From Brucella cytisi (GTDB lineage Bacteria > Pseudomonadota > Alphaproteobacteria > Rhizobiales > Rhizobiaceae): a stretch of DNA of 64,000 nucleotides. The stretch spans positions 389,001 to 453,000 of the forward strand of contig JAAVLQ010000002.1 in assembly GCA_012103075.1 (NCBI GenBank), in the 5' to 3' direction. Of this stretch, positions 45,606-55,379 are shown one piece after another. The stretch's first letter is position 1. Every line of letters starts with the position of its first letter. The translations under genes were made by a program, and so were the position numbers. Below the pieces are notes generated by a model. That model saw only the letters and a list, made by a program, of their open reading frames with translations, did no database searches and had not been told where the DNA came from.

Positions 45606-47933
45606 TTACTTCGCGCCTTGCGGCGCTGTGGCGGCGCGGGCGAGATTGGCTTCATACTGATATTTGGCGGAGCGATATTGCTTCGGCCATGCGATGGAGT
45701 TGATGCCGATTTTCGCCGCCTCATGGAGCGCCCATGACGGATCGGCAAGATGCGGGCGTGCCACCGCGCAAAGATCGGCGCGTCCTGCTGCGATGATCGA
45801 ATTCGCATGATCGGCTTCCGAAATCGCGCCGACTGCAATGGTCGGGATTTGGATTTCGTTGCGGATCTTGTCGGAGAACGGGGTCTGGAACAAACGACCG
45901 TAGACCGGCTTTTCTTCCTTCCAGACCTGACCCGACGAACAGTCGATCAGATCGGCACCTGCGGCCTTGAACATCTCCGCAAGGATCGCCGCATCTTCCG
46001 GCGTGTTGCCGCCTTCGAACCAGTCGTGGCAGGAAAGACGAACCGAGATCGGCTTGTCCTGTGGCCAGACTTCGCGGATCGCATGGAAGACTTCCAGCGG
46101 ATAGCGTGTGCGGTTTTCATAAGCACCGCCATATTCATCCTCGCGCCGGTTGGTGAGCGGCGAGAGGAAGCTCGACAGAAGATAGCCATGCGCACAGTGC
46201 AGTTCGAGCCAATCGACGCCCGCTTCCGCCGCACGTTTGGTTGCGGCGACGAAGTCGGCTTTCACCCGATCCATGTCGGCGCGATCCATCGCCTTTGGCG
46301 TCTGGCTGTGCTTGAGATAGGGCAGGGCGGATGCGGACAGAAGCGGCCATGCACCCTCGTCCAGCGGCTGGTCGATCCCTTCCCATGCAAGCTTGGTAGC
46401 ACCTTTGCGCCCGGCATGGCCGATCTGCATGGCAACTTTTGCATTGCTGTTGTTGTGCACGAAATCCACAACGCGCTTCCAGCCTTCGGCCTGTGCATCG
46501 TTCCAGATGCCGAGACAGCCGGGCGTAATCCGTGCATCAGGCGACACGCAGGTCATTTCGGCAAAGACCAGTCCCGCGCCGCCCATGGCGCGGCTGCCCA
46601 GATGCACCATATGGAAATCGTCGATCAGGCCATCAGTCGCGGAATACATCGCCATCGGCGACACGACGATGCGGTTTGGCAGTGTCACGCCACGCAGCGT
46701 ATAGGGCGTGAACATCGGCGGCAGGCAACGCTCGTCTTCCGTCACGTTCAGCCCCTGCTTGCGGGCAAACCAGCGCTCATAGCCTTCCAGCCAGTTCTTG
46801 TCGCGCAGGCGCAGATTTTCGTGGCTGATGCGCTGCGAGCGCGTCAGCATGGAATACATGAACTGTTCCGGCTCCAGCGTGTCGGCATAACGCTGGCCTA
46901 CGACCTCGAACCATTCCATGGCATTGCGCGCAGCGTTTTGAATGCGTGCGACATCGACGCGGCGGATTTCCTCATAGGCATGCAGGACTTCAGGAATGCC
47001 TTCCTTGCCGTGGCCGAGTTTCTGGAACTGGTTGGCCAGTTCAATCGCGTCGTCGATGGCGAGTTTGGTGCCCGATCCGATGGCGAAATGCGCGGTATGG
47101 GCTGCGTCACCCATCAGCACCACATGGGAATTGCCGTTGAAGTGGCTCCATTTTCCGCAAATCAGGCGGTTGAAGTTCAGCCGGGCCGAGCCACGCATAT
47201 GGCGCGCATTGGTCATCAGCGGCACGCCTTCCAGCGTTTCCGCAAAAAGCTTTTCGCAGAAATCGATGGATGCGGTCTGGTCCATCTGGTCCGTGCCATG
47301 CGCCAGATAGGCTTCCTCGGTGGTTTCGATGATGAAGGTCGAGGTTTTGTCGTCGAACTTGTAGATATGCGCCCGAAACCAGCCGTGTTCGGTCTTGCGG
47401 AAGTCGAAGGTAAAGGCGTCGAACAGCTTTTCCGTGCCGAGCCAGATATAGCGATTGGGCCGCACGATCAGATCGGGCTCGAACACATCCTCATAGCGAT
47501 TGCGAATGCGGGAGTTCAGACCGTCCGAAGCGATGATGAGATCGGCGTCCGGGAAATCGAGATCGCTTTCCACGTCGGTTTCAAATTGCAGCTTCACGCC
47601 CAGCGCTTCGCAGCGCAGCTGAAGAATGTTGAGCAGGCGCTTGCGCCCGATGCCGACAAAGCCGTGACCGCTGGTGCGCTGGCGCGTGCCCTTGAACAGC
47701 ACCTCGATATCGTCCCAGTGATTGAAGGCGTCCTGAATTTCGGCCGCACTTTCCGGGTCCCAGACCTTCATGGATTCCATGGTCGCGTCGGAAAACACCA
47801 CACCCCAGCCGAACGTGTCATAGGGGCGGTTTCGCTCCACGACCGTAATGTCATGTTCCGGATGAAGTTTTTTTTTCATCAGAAGGCCGAAATAAAGGCC
47901 GGCCGGACCTCCTCCAATACACACGATACGCAT
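45606..47933 (-). CDS. Fused flavin monooxygenase/OYE reductase: 2-aminobenzoyl-CoA monooxygenase/reductase or salicylyl-CoA 5-hydroxylase
   Basis: A 775-residue intact protein with two enzyme halves. Residues 1-390 are a class A flavoprotein monooxygenase: MRIVCIGGGPAGLYFGLLMK (FAD fold), DADLIIASDGLNSRIRNRYE and VVLMGDAAHTAHFAIGSGTK. Residues about 400-770 are an Old Yellow Enzyme-like reductase: LPPMFTPYTLRGVTLPNRIV, VSPMAMYSATDG, VAMQIGHAGRKGATKLAWEG, ELHCAHGYLLSSFLSPLTNR and ADLCAVARPHLADPSWALHE. This fusion is known as 2-aminobenzoyl-CoA monooxygenase/reductase (Azoarcus evansii anthranilate pathway) and as salicylyl-CoA 5-hydroxylase. The beta-oxidation genes and RidA downstream, and the aminobenzoate-type CoA ligase in the region, favour the first. 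Confidence 0.9.
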   Translation of the reverse strand: MRIVCIGGGPAGLYFGLLMKKKLHPEHDITVVERNRPYDTFGWGVVFSDATMESMKVWDPESAAEIQDAFNHWDDIEVLFKGTRQRTSGHGFVGIGRKRLLNILQLRCEALGVKLQFETDVESDLDFPDADLIIASDGLNSRIRNRYEDVFEPDLIVRPNRYIWLGTEKLFDAFTFDFRKTEHGWFRAHIYKFDDKTSTFIIETTEEAYLAHGTDQMDQTASIDFCEKLFAETLEGVPLMTNARHMRGSARLNFNRLICGKWSHFNGNSHVVLMGDAAHTAHFAIGSGTKLAIDDAIELANQFQKLGHGKEGIPEVLHAYEEIRRVDVARIQNAARNAMEWFEVVGQRYADTLEPEQFMYSMLTRSQRISHENLRLRDKNWLEGYERWFARKQGLNVTEDERCLPPMFTPYTLRGVTLPNRIVVSPMAMYSATDGLIDDFHMVHLGSRAMGGAGLVFAEMTCVSPDARITPGCLGIWNDAQAEGWKRVVDFVHNNSNAKVAMQIGHAGRKGATKLAWEGIDQPLDEGAWPLLSASALPYLKHSQTPKAMDRADMDRVKADFVAATKRAAEAGVDWLELHCAHGYLLSSFLSPLTNRREDEYGGAYENRTRYPLEVFHAIREVWPQDKPISVRLSCHDWFEGGNTPEDAAILAEMFKAAGADLIDCSSGQVWKEEKPVYGRLFQTPFSDKIRNEIQIPTIAVGAISEADHANSIIAAGRADLCAVARPHLADPSWALHEAAKIGINSIAWPKQYRSAKYQYEANLARAATAPQGAK

Positions 47934-47974
47934 GTTGAGTTCCCTTTCCGATATGCTGCCAAACGGCGCCGGTT

Positions 47975-48019
47975 AATTATTTTAAGTTTAAAATATAATT
48001 GGCGACTTCGACGCGTCAA
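47975..48019 (-). promoter_or_regulatory. Promoter of the aromatic operon with overlapping palindrome
   Basis: On the minus strand TTGACG (48014-48019) and TATATT (47992-47997) are 16 bases apart. The -10 lies inside an AT-rich near-palindrome (AATTATTTTAA at 47975-47985 against TTAAAATATAATT at 47988-48000), a likely repressor site. Confidence 0.55.
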
Positions 48020-48120
48020 GTGAAAAAATCGCCATCTTTTTCATATCGCCTACGACACAGGGAAATGGCTGTGAACTAAAATATGCAAATGCAATAATTA
48101 TAATCACACCAAAACCGCTA

Positions 48121-48150
48121 TTGACACAGTTTAGAATTGGAAAATATGCT
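48121..48150 (+). promoter_or_regulatory. Promoter of the indolepyruvate oxidoreductase genes
   Basis: TTGACA (48121-48126) and TATGCT (48145-48150) with an 18-base spacer. Related strings AAAATATGCAAATGCAAT (48079-48096) and AAAATATGCTGATGCAAATG (48141-48160) suggest a repeated binding site around it. Confidence 0.55.
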
Positions 48151-48196
48151 GATGCAAATGAATTGATATTCCGGCAAACGGAAAAGGGGAACTATC

Positions 48197-50350
48197 ATGG
48201 CGGAGCGGTCGTTCGCCCGCGAGGTCGAGGATCTGAAACTCGGCTCAGGCGAAATTTTCAGTGGTGAAGGCATTCTCGCCATCACCAAGGCGCTGTTGCA
48301 GTCGGGCGTGTCCTATGTCGGCGGCTATCAGGGTTCGCCGATTTCCCACCTCATGGACGTTCTCGCGGATGCGAAGGACGTGATGGAAGATCTGGGCGTT
48401 CATTTCGAATCGTCCGCGTCGGAAGCTGCGGCTGCGGCCATGCTTTCCGCCTCCGTGATGTATCCGGTGCGCGGTGCGGTGACGTGGAAATCGACGGCTG
48501 GCACCAATGTCGCCTCCGACGCCCTGTCCAACCTTGCCTCTGGCGGGGTGACCGGCGGCGCGCTGGTCATCATCGGCGAGGATTATGGCGAAGGCTCCTC
48601 CATCATGCAGGAGCGCAGCCGTGCCTATGCGATGAAATCGCAAATGTGGCTCTTGACGCCGCGGCCCAACCTGCCCTCGATTGTGGAAGCCGTTGAAAAA
48701 GGCTTTGAACTGTCAGAAGCCTCCAACACGCCCGTCATGTTGCAGGTCGGCATTCGCAGCCGCCACGTGCATGGTCAATTTGTGGCGAAGGATAACAAGC
48801 GGCCTGCCCACACGCTGGCCGAAGCGCTGGAAAATCCGAGGCGCGACGTCAACCGCATCGTCCTGCCGCCTGCATCTTTCCTGCATGAGAAGGAAAAAGC
48901 TCGAAAAGCGCTGGCCCGCAGCCGTCGAGTTCGTCAAAGCCAATCGTCTCAACGAATATTTCGGTCCGAAAGAGGGCGATGTCGGCATCATCCTGCAAGG
49001 TGGGCTTTACAACAGCGCCATGCGCGCCTTGCAGCAAATGGGGCTGGCCGATGTTTACGGCGAAAGCCGGGTTCCGCTCTATGTGATGAATGTCGCCTAT
49101 CCGATGATAGACGACGAGGTCATCGACTTCGTTGCCGGCAAAAAGCCGTGGTGATGCTGGAGGAAGGTGCGCCCGAATATATCGAGCAGGCGCTGCATAC
49201 GCCGCTGCGCCGCCGCGATATCCAGACAAAACTGTCCGGCAAGGACGTGCTGCCGCTCGGCGGCGAATATACGACGCCTGTGCTTTTGAAGGGCTTGACG
49301 GCGTTCTTCGATGCGCATGCGCCGCAATTGCTCGGCAACCGTCCGCCGCTGCCCGATCCGTCGCCGGTTCTGGCCGATGAGCGCGTCAAGGCGCTGGCCG
49401 AAGTGGTGCCGCCGCGCCCCGCAGGTTTCTGCACCGGTTGCCCGGAACGCCCGATCTTCGCCGCCATGAAGCTGGTGGAAAAGGAGCTCGGCGAGCATCA
49501 CGTGTCAGCCGATATCGGCTGCCACCTCTTTTTCATTCTGCCGCCGTTCAATCTCGGCGGCACGACCATGGGTTACGGCCTTGGTCCGGCCTCGGCCTCC
49601 GCTTTCAACGTGCCTGCGGGCAAACGCTCCATTTCCGTGATGGGTGATGGCGGTTTCTGGCACAACGGTCTTGCCACTTCGGTCGGCAATGCCGTCTTCA
49701 ACAAGCAGGACGGCGTCATCCTCGTGGTCGACAATTACTATTCGTCGGCGACGGGCGGTCAGGACGTGATGTCCTCCAGAGCGATCAATCCGCGCCGCAA
49801 GACCAACAATTCCATCGTCGATGCGGTCAAGGGAATTGGTGCGGGCTGGGTCCGCCAGATCGACCACACCTATGACGTTGCAAAGATGCGCGACACGCTG
49901 AAGGAAGCGCTGACGACGGAAGAAAAAGGCCCAAAGATCATCGTGGCGTCGTCGGAATGCATGCTCAACAAGCAGCGCCGCGTGAAGCCGCAATTCGCCA
50001 AGGCGGTTAAAGACGGCAAGCGGATGGTCAAGCAGCGTTTCGGTGTCGATGAGGATGTGTGCACCGGCGATCACGCCTGTATTCGTCTGTCGGGCTGCCC
50101 TTCGCTTTCGGTGAAGCACACCGACGATCCGCTGAAGGACGATCCGGTCGCGGCCATCGACAATTCCTGCGTCGGTTGCGGCAATTGCGGTGAAGTTTCG
50201 GAAGCGGCGGTTCTGTGCCCGTCCTTCTATCGCGCCGATGTCATCCACAACCCGACGGGTTGGGACAAGTTCGTGCATCGTCTGCGCTCCGGCGTCATCG
50301 GCTGGCTGCAAAAGCGCCGCCGCGCGTCTCGCATTGTCTTTGCGGATTGA
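48197..50350 (+). CDS. iorA: Indolepyruvate:ferredoxin oxidoreductase alpha subunit-like (IorA), frameshifted
   Basis: About 715 residues from ATG 48197, behind AAGGGG. Oxidatively decarboxylates aryl-pyruvates to aryl-acetyl-CoA using thiamine diphosphate and iron-sulfur clusters. Pyrimidine-binding domain: YVGGYQGSPISHLMDVLADA and ESSASEAAAAAMLSASVMYP. TPP domain: GFCTGCPERPIFAAMKLVEK, VMGDGGFWHNGLATSVGNAV, VVDNYYSSATGGQDVMSSR. C-terminal ferredoxin-like cysteines: DVCTGDHACIRLSGCPSLSV and NSCVGCGNCGEVSEAAVLCP. An extra A near 48900 and a missing G near 49143 put the middle in another frame (VEFVKANRLNEYFGPKEGD). It is divergent from the aromatic operon, with iorB 10 bases downstream. Confidence 0.87.
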   Translation: MAERSFAREVEDLKLGSGEIFSGEGILAITKALLQSGVSYVGGYQGSPISHLMDVLADAKDVMEDLGVHFESSASEAAAAAMLSASVMYPVRGAVTWKSTAGTNVASDALSNLASGGVTGGALVIIGEDYGEGSSIMQERSRAYAMKSQMWLLTPRPNLPSIVEAVEKGFELSEASNTPVMLQVGIRSRHVHGQFVAKDNKRPAHTLAEALENPRRDVNRIVLPPASFLHEKEKARKALARSRRVRQSQSSQRIFRSERGRCRHHPARWALQQRHARLAANGAGRCLRRKPGSALCDECRLSDDRRRGHRLRCRQKAVVMLEEGAPEYIEQALHTPLRRRDIQTKLSGKDVLPLGGEYTTPVLLKGLTAFFDAHAPQLLGNRPPLPDPSPVLADERVKALAEVVPPRPAGFCTGCPERPIFAAMKLVEKELGEHHVSADIGCHLFFILPPFNLGGTTMGYGLGPASASAFNVPAGKRSISVMGDGGFWHNGLATSVGNAVFNKQDGVILVVDNYYSSATGGQDVMSSRAINPRRKTNNSIVDAVKGIGAGWVRQIDHTYDVAKMRDTLKEALTTEEKGPKIIVASSECMLNKQRRVKPQFAKAVKDGKRMVKQRFGVDEDVCTGDHACIRLSGCPSLSVKHTDDPLKDDPVAAIDNSCVGCGNCGEVSEAAVLCPSFYRADVIHNPTGWDKFVHRLRSGVIGWLQKRRRASRIVFAD

Positions 50351-50360
50351 GGAACAGGCC

Positions 50361-51910
50361 ATGTCTACATTGAATGCATCGCCGTCCGCCCTTCTTTCGC
50401 AGGACAAACCGCTATCGATTGCCATCCTCGCCATGGGCGGGCAGGGCGGCGGCGTTCTGGCCGACTGGGTTGTGGCACTGGCGGAAAACAATGGCTGGGT
50501 TGCGCAGACCACCTCCGTGCCCGGCGTGGCGCAGAGAACCGGCGCGACGATCTATTATCTCGAACTGTTGCGGACCCGCGAAGGGGCGCATCCCATCCTG
50601 TCGCTGATGCCCACGCCCGGCGACGTCGATATCGTCATCGCGGCTGAATTGATGGAAGCGGGGCGCTCGGTGCTGCGCGGCCTCGTGACGCCGGACAAGA
50701 CATTGCTCATCACTTCCACCCATCGCTCCTTCGCGGTGGGCGAAAAGGAAAAGCCGGGCGACGGCATCGGCAATCCGGTGGTCGTTGAGGACGCGACAGC
50801 TTTTGCTGCGCGCAAGACCATTGCCTTTGACATGGAAGCGCTGGCGACAAAAAGCGGCAGCGTGGTGTCTTCGGCTTTGTTCGGCGCGCTTGCGGCTTCC
50901 GGCGCTTTGCCTTTCGACAAGGCCGCCTTCGAAGCGACCATCAAGTCTGGTGGCAAGGGCATCGAGGCAAGTCTCAGGGCTTTTGAAGATGCCTATCAGC
51001 GCGCGCTTGGCGGCGCGAATGACAAGCTTGCGGCAACGCCCGCAAAGCGGCTCGACCCTCTGCCCGAACGGTCCGATCATCCGGCACTTGACGGGCTTAT
51101 CAAGCGCATTCGCAGCGAATTCCCGGGTGAATGTCATCCGATGTTTTTGCGGGCATCAAGAAACTGACCGAGTTTCAGGACCCGGCCTATGCGGATGAAT
51201 ATCTGACCCGTTGCGCTGCTTTGCTCAAGGCCGATCGCGATAATGGCGGCACGGCGCATGGCTTTGCCTTCACCGAGCAGGCGGCAAAATATGTCGCTAT
51301 CGCCATGGCCTATGACGATGTGGTCCGGGTGGCCGAAATCAAGGTGCGGGGCTCGCGGTTTGAGCGGGTGCGTAAGGAAATCGGCCTCAAGAAAGACCAG
51401 ATTGCCTATACGACCGAATATATGCATCCGCGCATGGAAGAAGTGTGCGGCACTTTGCCGAAAGGCATCGGCGCCCGGATCGAAAATCGACCAAAACTCT
51501 TTGCTTGGCTCGACAAGCGCATCAGCAAGGGTCGCCGGGTGAATACGGGAACATTGTTCTGGTTCACGGGGCTTTATGTCGTTTCGGAGCTGCGGCGTTT
51601 TCGACGCGGCAGCCTGCGCCATCAGCGTGAGGTCGAACATCGCGAAGCCCGGCTGGCACAGGCGCTGGCCGCCTTACCCAAGAATTACGATCTCGCGGTC
51701 GAGGTGCTTGGTTGCCGCCGTCTGGTCAAGGGCTACTCCGACACGCATTCGCGCGGCTTGTCGAAATTCGACCGCGTCCTGTCCGCCTTGCCAGTTCTCA
51801 GTGAGCGTAACGACGGCGCAGCCCGGCTGCGGCGTCTGCGGCAGGCAGCCTTGCTGGACGAACAGGGTATCGCGCTTGATGGCGCGCTGAAAACAATCGC
51901 GACGCTCTGA
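50361..51910 (+). CDS. iorB: Indolepyruvate oxidoreductase beta-family subunit with DUF6537-like C-terminus, frameshifted
   Basis: It starts at ATG 50361. Residues about 15-210 are the POR gamma domain: IAILAMGGQGGGVLADWVVA, GVAQRTGATIYYLELLRTRE, DIVIAAELMEAGRSVLRGLV. The second half (FAGIKKLTEFQDPAYADEYL, EIKVRGSRFERVRKEIGLKK, LVKGYSDTHSRGLSKFDRVL) is the all-alpha domain often annotated DUF6537. One T missing in the run near 51145 separates the halves (HPMF-FAGIKKL when repaired). About 515 residues. It forms the oxidoreductase with IorA. No ferredoxin gene is seen nearby. Confidence 0.83.
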
Positions 51911-51953
51911 GAGAAGCGCGCCGCTATTTCAAAGAAAAAAAAGGGGAAGGACT

Positions 51954-53262
51954 ATGTCTCAAGCGCAGAGCATAGATGCGCCGGCTGTTGCCGGAAAGGA
52001 AATATCGGCAGGCAAAAGCCTGCTCGTCGTCGGCCTGTGCTGGCTTGCCATTTTTGCGGAAGGCTATGATGTCGGCGTCATCGGGGCCATTCTGCCCGCC
52101 TTGTCCGTCGATCCGGTCTGGCAACTGACGCCGATAGAGCTTGGCGCCATCGGCAGCTATACGGTGATCGGCATGCTGATCGGCGGCATTCTTGCGGGCA
52201 CGCTGAGCGAGCTTCATGGGCGCAAACCGCTATTCGTCGCCTGTATCACTCTGTTTTCGCTGTGCATGATCGTCAGCGCCATGGCGCCGTCGCCTTTCAT
52301 CTTCGGGCTGAGCCGGTTCATTTCCGGCATCGGGCTTGGCGGGATTATTCCGGTCGCCGCCGCGCTGACGGTGGAATATTCCCCGATCAAGAAGAAGAGC
52401 TTCAACTACGGTCTCATGTATTCGGGTTATTCAATGGGATTACTCGCCGCCGCCTTGTGCGGTCGCGGCTTTCTCGAAGCGCATGGTTGGCGCACCATCG
52501 TGTTGATCGGCGCAATCCCGCTGCTGTTTGTTCCGATCTTCCTCGCATTCCTGCCGGAAAGCGTGGAATCGCTGGTCCAGCGCGGTAAGCATGATGCAGC
52601 GCGCAAGACGGCAGCGCGCATGGGCGTCGGCGTTCCGGCGGCAATTGTCCGCAAGCATGGCAAGGTTGGCTGGCGCACCGTTTTCAGCGAAATCTTCTCC
52701 CCGAAAAAGGCGTTCGAAACCGCCTGTTTCTGGATCGCACTCTTCATGGGGCTGCTCTTGGTCTATGGTCTCGCACAATGGCTGCCGCAGATCATGCGCA
52801 AGAATGGCTATGATCTTGGCAACAGCCTGCTCTTCCTTGCTGTCTTCAGCCTCAGCTCGGCGATTGGCGGTATTGTATTGGGCACATGGGCGGATCGCTT
52901 TGGCGTGCGCCGCACGGTTGCCTGCTCCTATGCGCTGGGCGCGCTTGGCATTGTGGCGCTCGCCTTCAAGGGCTCGCTGCTGATGAACTATGTGTTTGTC
53001 GCAATTGCCGGTTTTGGCACCGTGTCGGCGTCGCTGGTTCTGACAGGCTTTCTGGCCCAGCGACTTGATTCCTCGATCCGTTCTGCCGGAACCGGATGGG
53101 CGTTGAGCTTCTCGCGCATTGGCGCGCTGTCGGGTCCGCTTCTGGGCGGTTTGATCGCAAGCCTCAATGTCGGCCCGCAGTGGAACTTCTATATCTTTTG
53201 CCATCGTCGCCGCTTTGGCCGCTGTGGCAACCGCGCTGATCCCGTCGCGCTCGACGGACTAA
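51954..53262 (+). CDS. MFS aromatic-acid:H+ symporter (AAHS family), frameshifted end
   Basis: About 435 residues, 12 predicted membrane helices. AAHS features: CWLAIFAEGYDVGVIGAILP (conserved Gly-Tyr-Asp in helix 1), GGILAGTLSELHGRKPLFVA (loop 2-3 signature) and SRFISGIGLGGIIPVAAALT. The loop 8-9 repeat is GTWADRFGVRRTVACSYALG. The last helix is shifted near 53200; repair gives AALAAVATALIPSRSTD with a stop at 53260-53262. Relatives PcaK and BenK import protocatechuate and benzoate. It is co-directional with iorAB and followed by a strong terminator. Confidence 0.87.
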
Positions 53263-53270
53263 GCCACGAA

Positions 53271-53302
53271 AGGCCGATCCGCTCTCAAGAGCGGATCGGC
53301 CT
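53271..53302. terminator. Bidirectional terminator between MFS and MarR genes
   Basis: A perfect 14-bp stem, AGGCCGATCCGCTC (53271-53284) / GAGCGGATCGGCCT (53289-53302), loop TCAA. It lies between two convergent genes and could serve both. Confidence 0.85.
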
Positions 53303-53318
53303 ATTATTCAGCATACTA

Positions 53319-53826
53319 TCAAAGTTCGTTCTTACGGATATTGCGCAGCATTTTCTGCAAGGTGCCGACAAAGGCGCGATGCTCGTCTTCATCAATGCCT
53401 TCAAACAATTGCAACAGCAGATCATACATGACCGGCCATGCTTCGTTAAAAATGTTGCGGCCTTCTTCGGTCATCGAAATATCGCGAATGCGCATGTCTT
53501 CTGCACGCGCCCTGACGGCGGATGTAACCCTGCTCTTCAAGGGAATCGAGGGTGCGGCTCATCGTCGATTGTTCGGTCACGGTAAAGACCGCAAGCTCGT
53601 TGATCGTGGCCGAAGGCGTGACACTTAGGACAGCCAGCGTTCGCAATTTGACTGTCGTGATCTGGCGGCCTTTCAGCGCCTCCGCAAGGTTCGCATTGTA
53701 GCGTGCCATCAGGCGGTTCATCAGGTAGGGTGCAAAACTGTTCAGACCGATTTCGCCCAGCGAACGCGCGGGGTTCTCCTCCTGATGTTCGGAAGCCAGA
53801 ACCGTACCTGAGAAGCGTTCCTCCAT
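53319..53826 (-). CDS. MarR-family transcriptional regulator, frameshifted
   Basis: About 168 residues from ATG 53826 (MEERFSGTVLASEHQEENPA), behind GAGGGA. wHTH: TTVKLRTLAVLSVTPSATIN, ELAVFTVTEQSTMSRTLDSL, EEQGYIRRQ. The C-terminal dimerisation part is in another frame: RARAEDMRIRDISMTEEGRN and LLQLFEGIDEDEHRAF. The break is near 53520. MarR repressors of this type respond to aromatic acids or their CoA esters. It is placed between two aromatic MFS carriers, so it probably controls part of the catabolic region. Confidence 0.85.
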
Positions 53827-53988
53827 GAATTCCCTCACTTTAGATCATGGTTACAATAGTCATGCGCCCGATGCGGTGAGACATCAGGCGCAACAAGGCG
53901 CTCTCATCGGTGTTAATATCGGTTGTGGAAAGATGCCAGAGAAAAAGGCGGATGCGATCTTGCAATTGCATCCGCGGCTGTTTCTGGA

Positions 53989-55297
53989 TCAGGAGCGGGA
54001 GGCCTCACCCGAGATGCCGTTACCGCTGGTGGCAATGGCAACCTTGTCGTCGTTGAGGCTGAAACTCTCGCGGGTGACTACAAGAACGATAGCCAGAATG
54101 ATCGCTTCCATGATCGCGAAGGTCAGGAAGGCGCTGACAAAGGACCCGCCCGAAACCTTGATGACCACGCCCATGACCCGGGGCGAAATGAACGTCGCAA
54201 GGATGGCGAAGATTTCGGCATAGCCAACCGCCGCCGTCGCCAGCTCTTCTGGGTATTTTTCACTGAGAAAGGCGAAGATCGCACCGCCGCCGAAAAGTGC
54301 CATGCCGCTCAGGAGCGCCATCAGGATGAGCCAGCCGAAGCCAAGCGGTATGGCCATGCCGACGGTGAACATTGCCGCGACGAGGACGGCAAGCACGGTT
54401 CCGAACTTGATCATCCCTGTTTTGTTCAGGCGGTCGGCGGCGTAACCACCGATGACGAAAACACGACCTGCGACAGTCCCATCAAGGTGCCGATTAGGGC
54501 GGCGTCTTCCACCGGCATCTGATGCACGGCAATATATCCGGGAATGACCCGGTGGCGGTTCCGGCAATGGCCATCGTGCAGGCCGAAATGCCGAGGCTGC
54601 CGACGATAATCCATTTCGAGCGGAAGATGCTGGCCAGAGACGCCGTGGAGGTTTGCTGCTTTTCCGGCTCCCAGCGGAAATCCTTATAGCCGATATGAGC
54701 CGGATTGTTGCGGGTGAAGAGCAGCACAGCCGCCGCCGTCACCAGCGTTCCGATGGCAAGAATAGCAAAGAAGGTGCGCCAGCCGTAGGTGATGGAAAGC
54801 GGAATGCCAATCGCAAAGTCCAGCGTGATTGCAAGACTATAGGCCGCGAGGATCAAGCCGATCATGCTGCCGCGCCGCTTCTGCGGGAACCAGCCGATGA
54901 TGAGTTTCATGTTGCCGAGGAAGATTGCGGCATCGAAGAAACCGATGAACAGGCGCAACGCAATCAGCTGCGCGTAGGTTTGCACATAGACTTGCGCCAC
55001 CATGCCGACAGCGGTGCAGAACAGACCGATCAGCAGCAGCGACCGGGCATTCATGCGGCGGCTCAATTGTGACCAGACAATCATACCGAGACCATAGGTC
55101 AGTGCGAAAATCCCCTGTGCCAGACCGGCCTGCGCGGAATCAAGCTGGAGCGTTTCCGAAATGAACGGTATCACTGCCGCAAAGGCGTACCAGTCAGCGG
55201 CGAGAAACATCTCGCACAAAAGCGCCAGCGCCAGCATTCCCCATTGCCAGCGCTTTATTCTGGTTTGATCGAAGTCCGATAGGCTTTCCCATTGCAT
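53989..55297 (-). CDS. MFS transporter (ACS/AAHS-like), frameshifted
   Basis: About 435 residues from ATG 55297 (MQWESLSDFDQTRIKRWQWG). Twelve helices can be traced: CEMFLAADWYAFAAVIPFIS, GIFALTYGLGMIVWSQLSRR, RLFIGFFDAAIFLGNMKLII, GWFPQKRRGSMIGLILAAYS, ITYGWRTFFAILAIGTLVTA; then VIPGYIAVHQMPVEDAALIG and FVIGGYAADRLNKTGMIKFG in two other frames (breaks near 54545 and 54455). An organic-anion substrate is likely from the neighbourhood. The gene is single, leftward, and starts with the same AAGGGGAAC leader seen before other genes of the region. Confidence 0.84.
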
Positions 55298-55379
55298 GGC
55301 TGGTTCCCCTTATTTTTACCTGCAAAGTTATGACGCTTCCTCGCGGGAGCGTGCTGTGCCCAATGTTTGAAGTCGGATC

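Noticed and set aside
45750..48023. A 757-codon open frame on the plus strand opposite the fused monooxygenase/reductase.
   Set aside because: It is the antisense shadow of an intact, well-recognised gene in high-GC DNA; its sequence has no family features.
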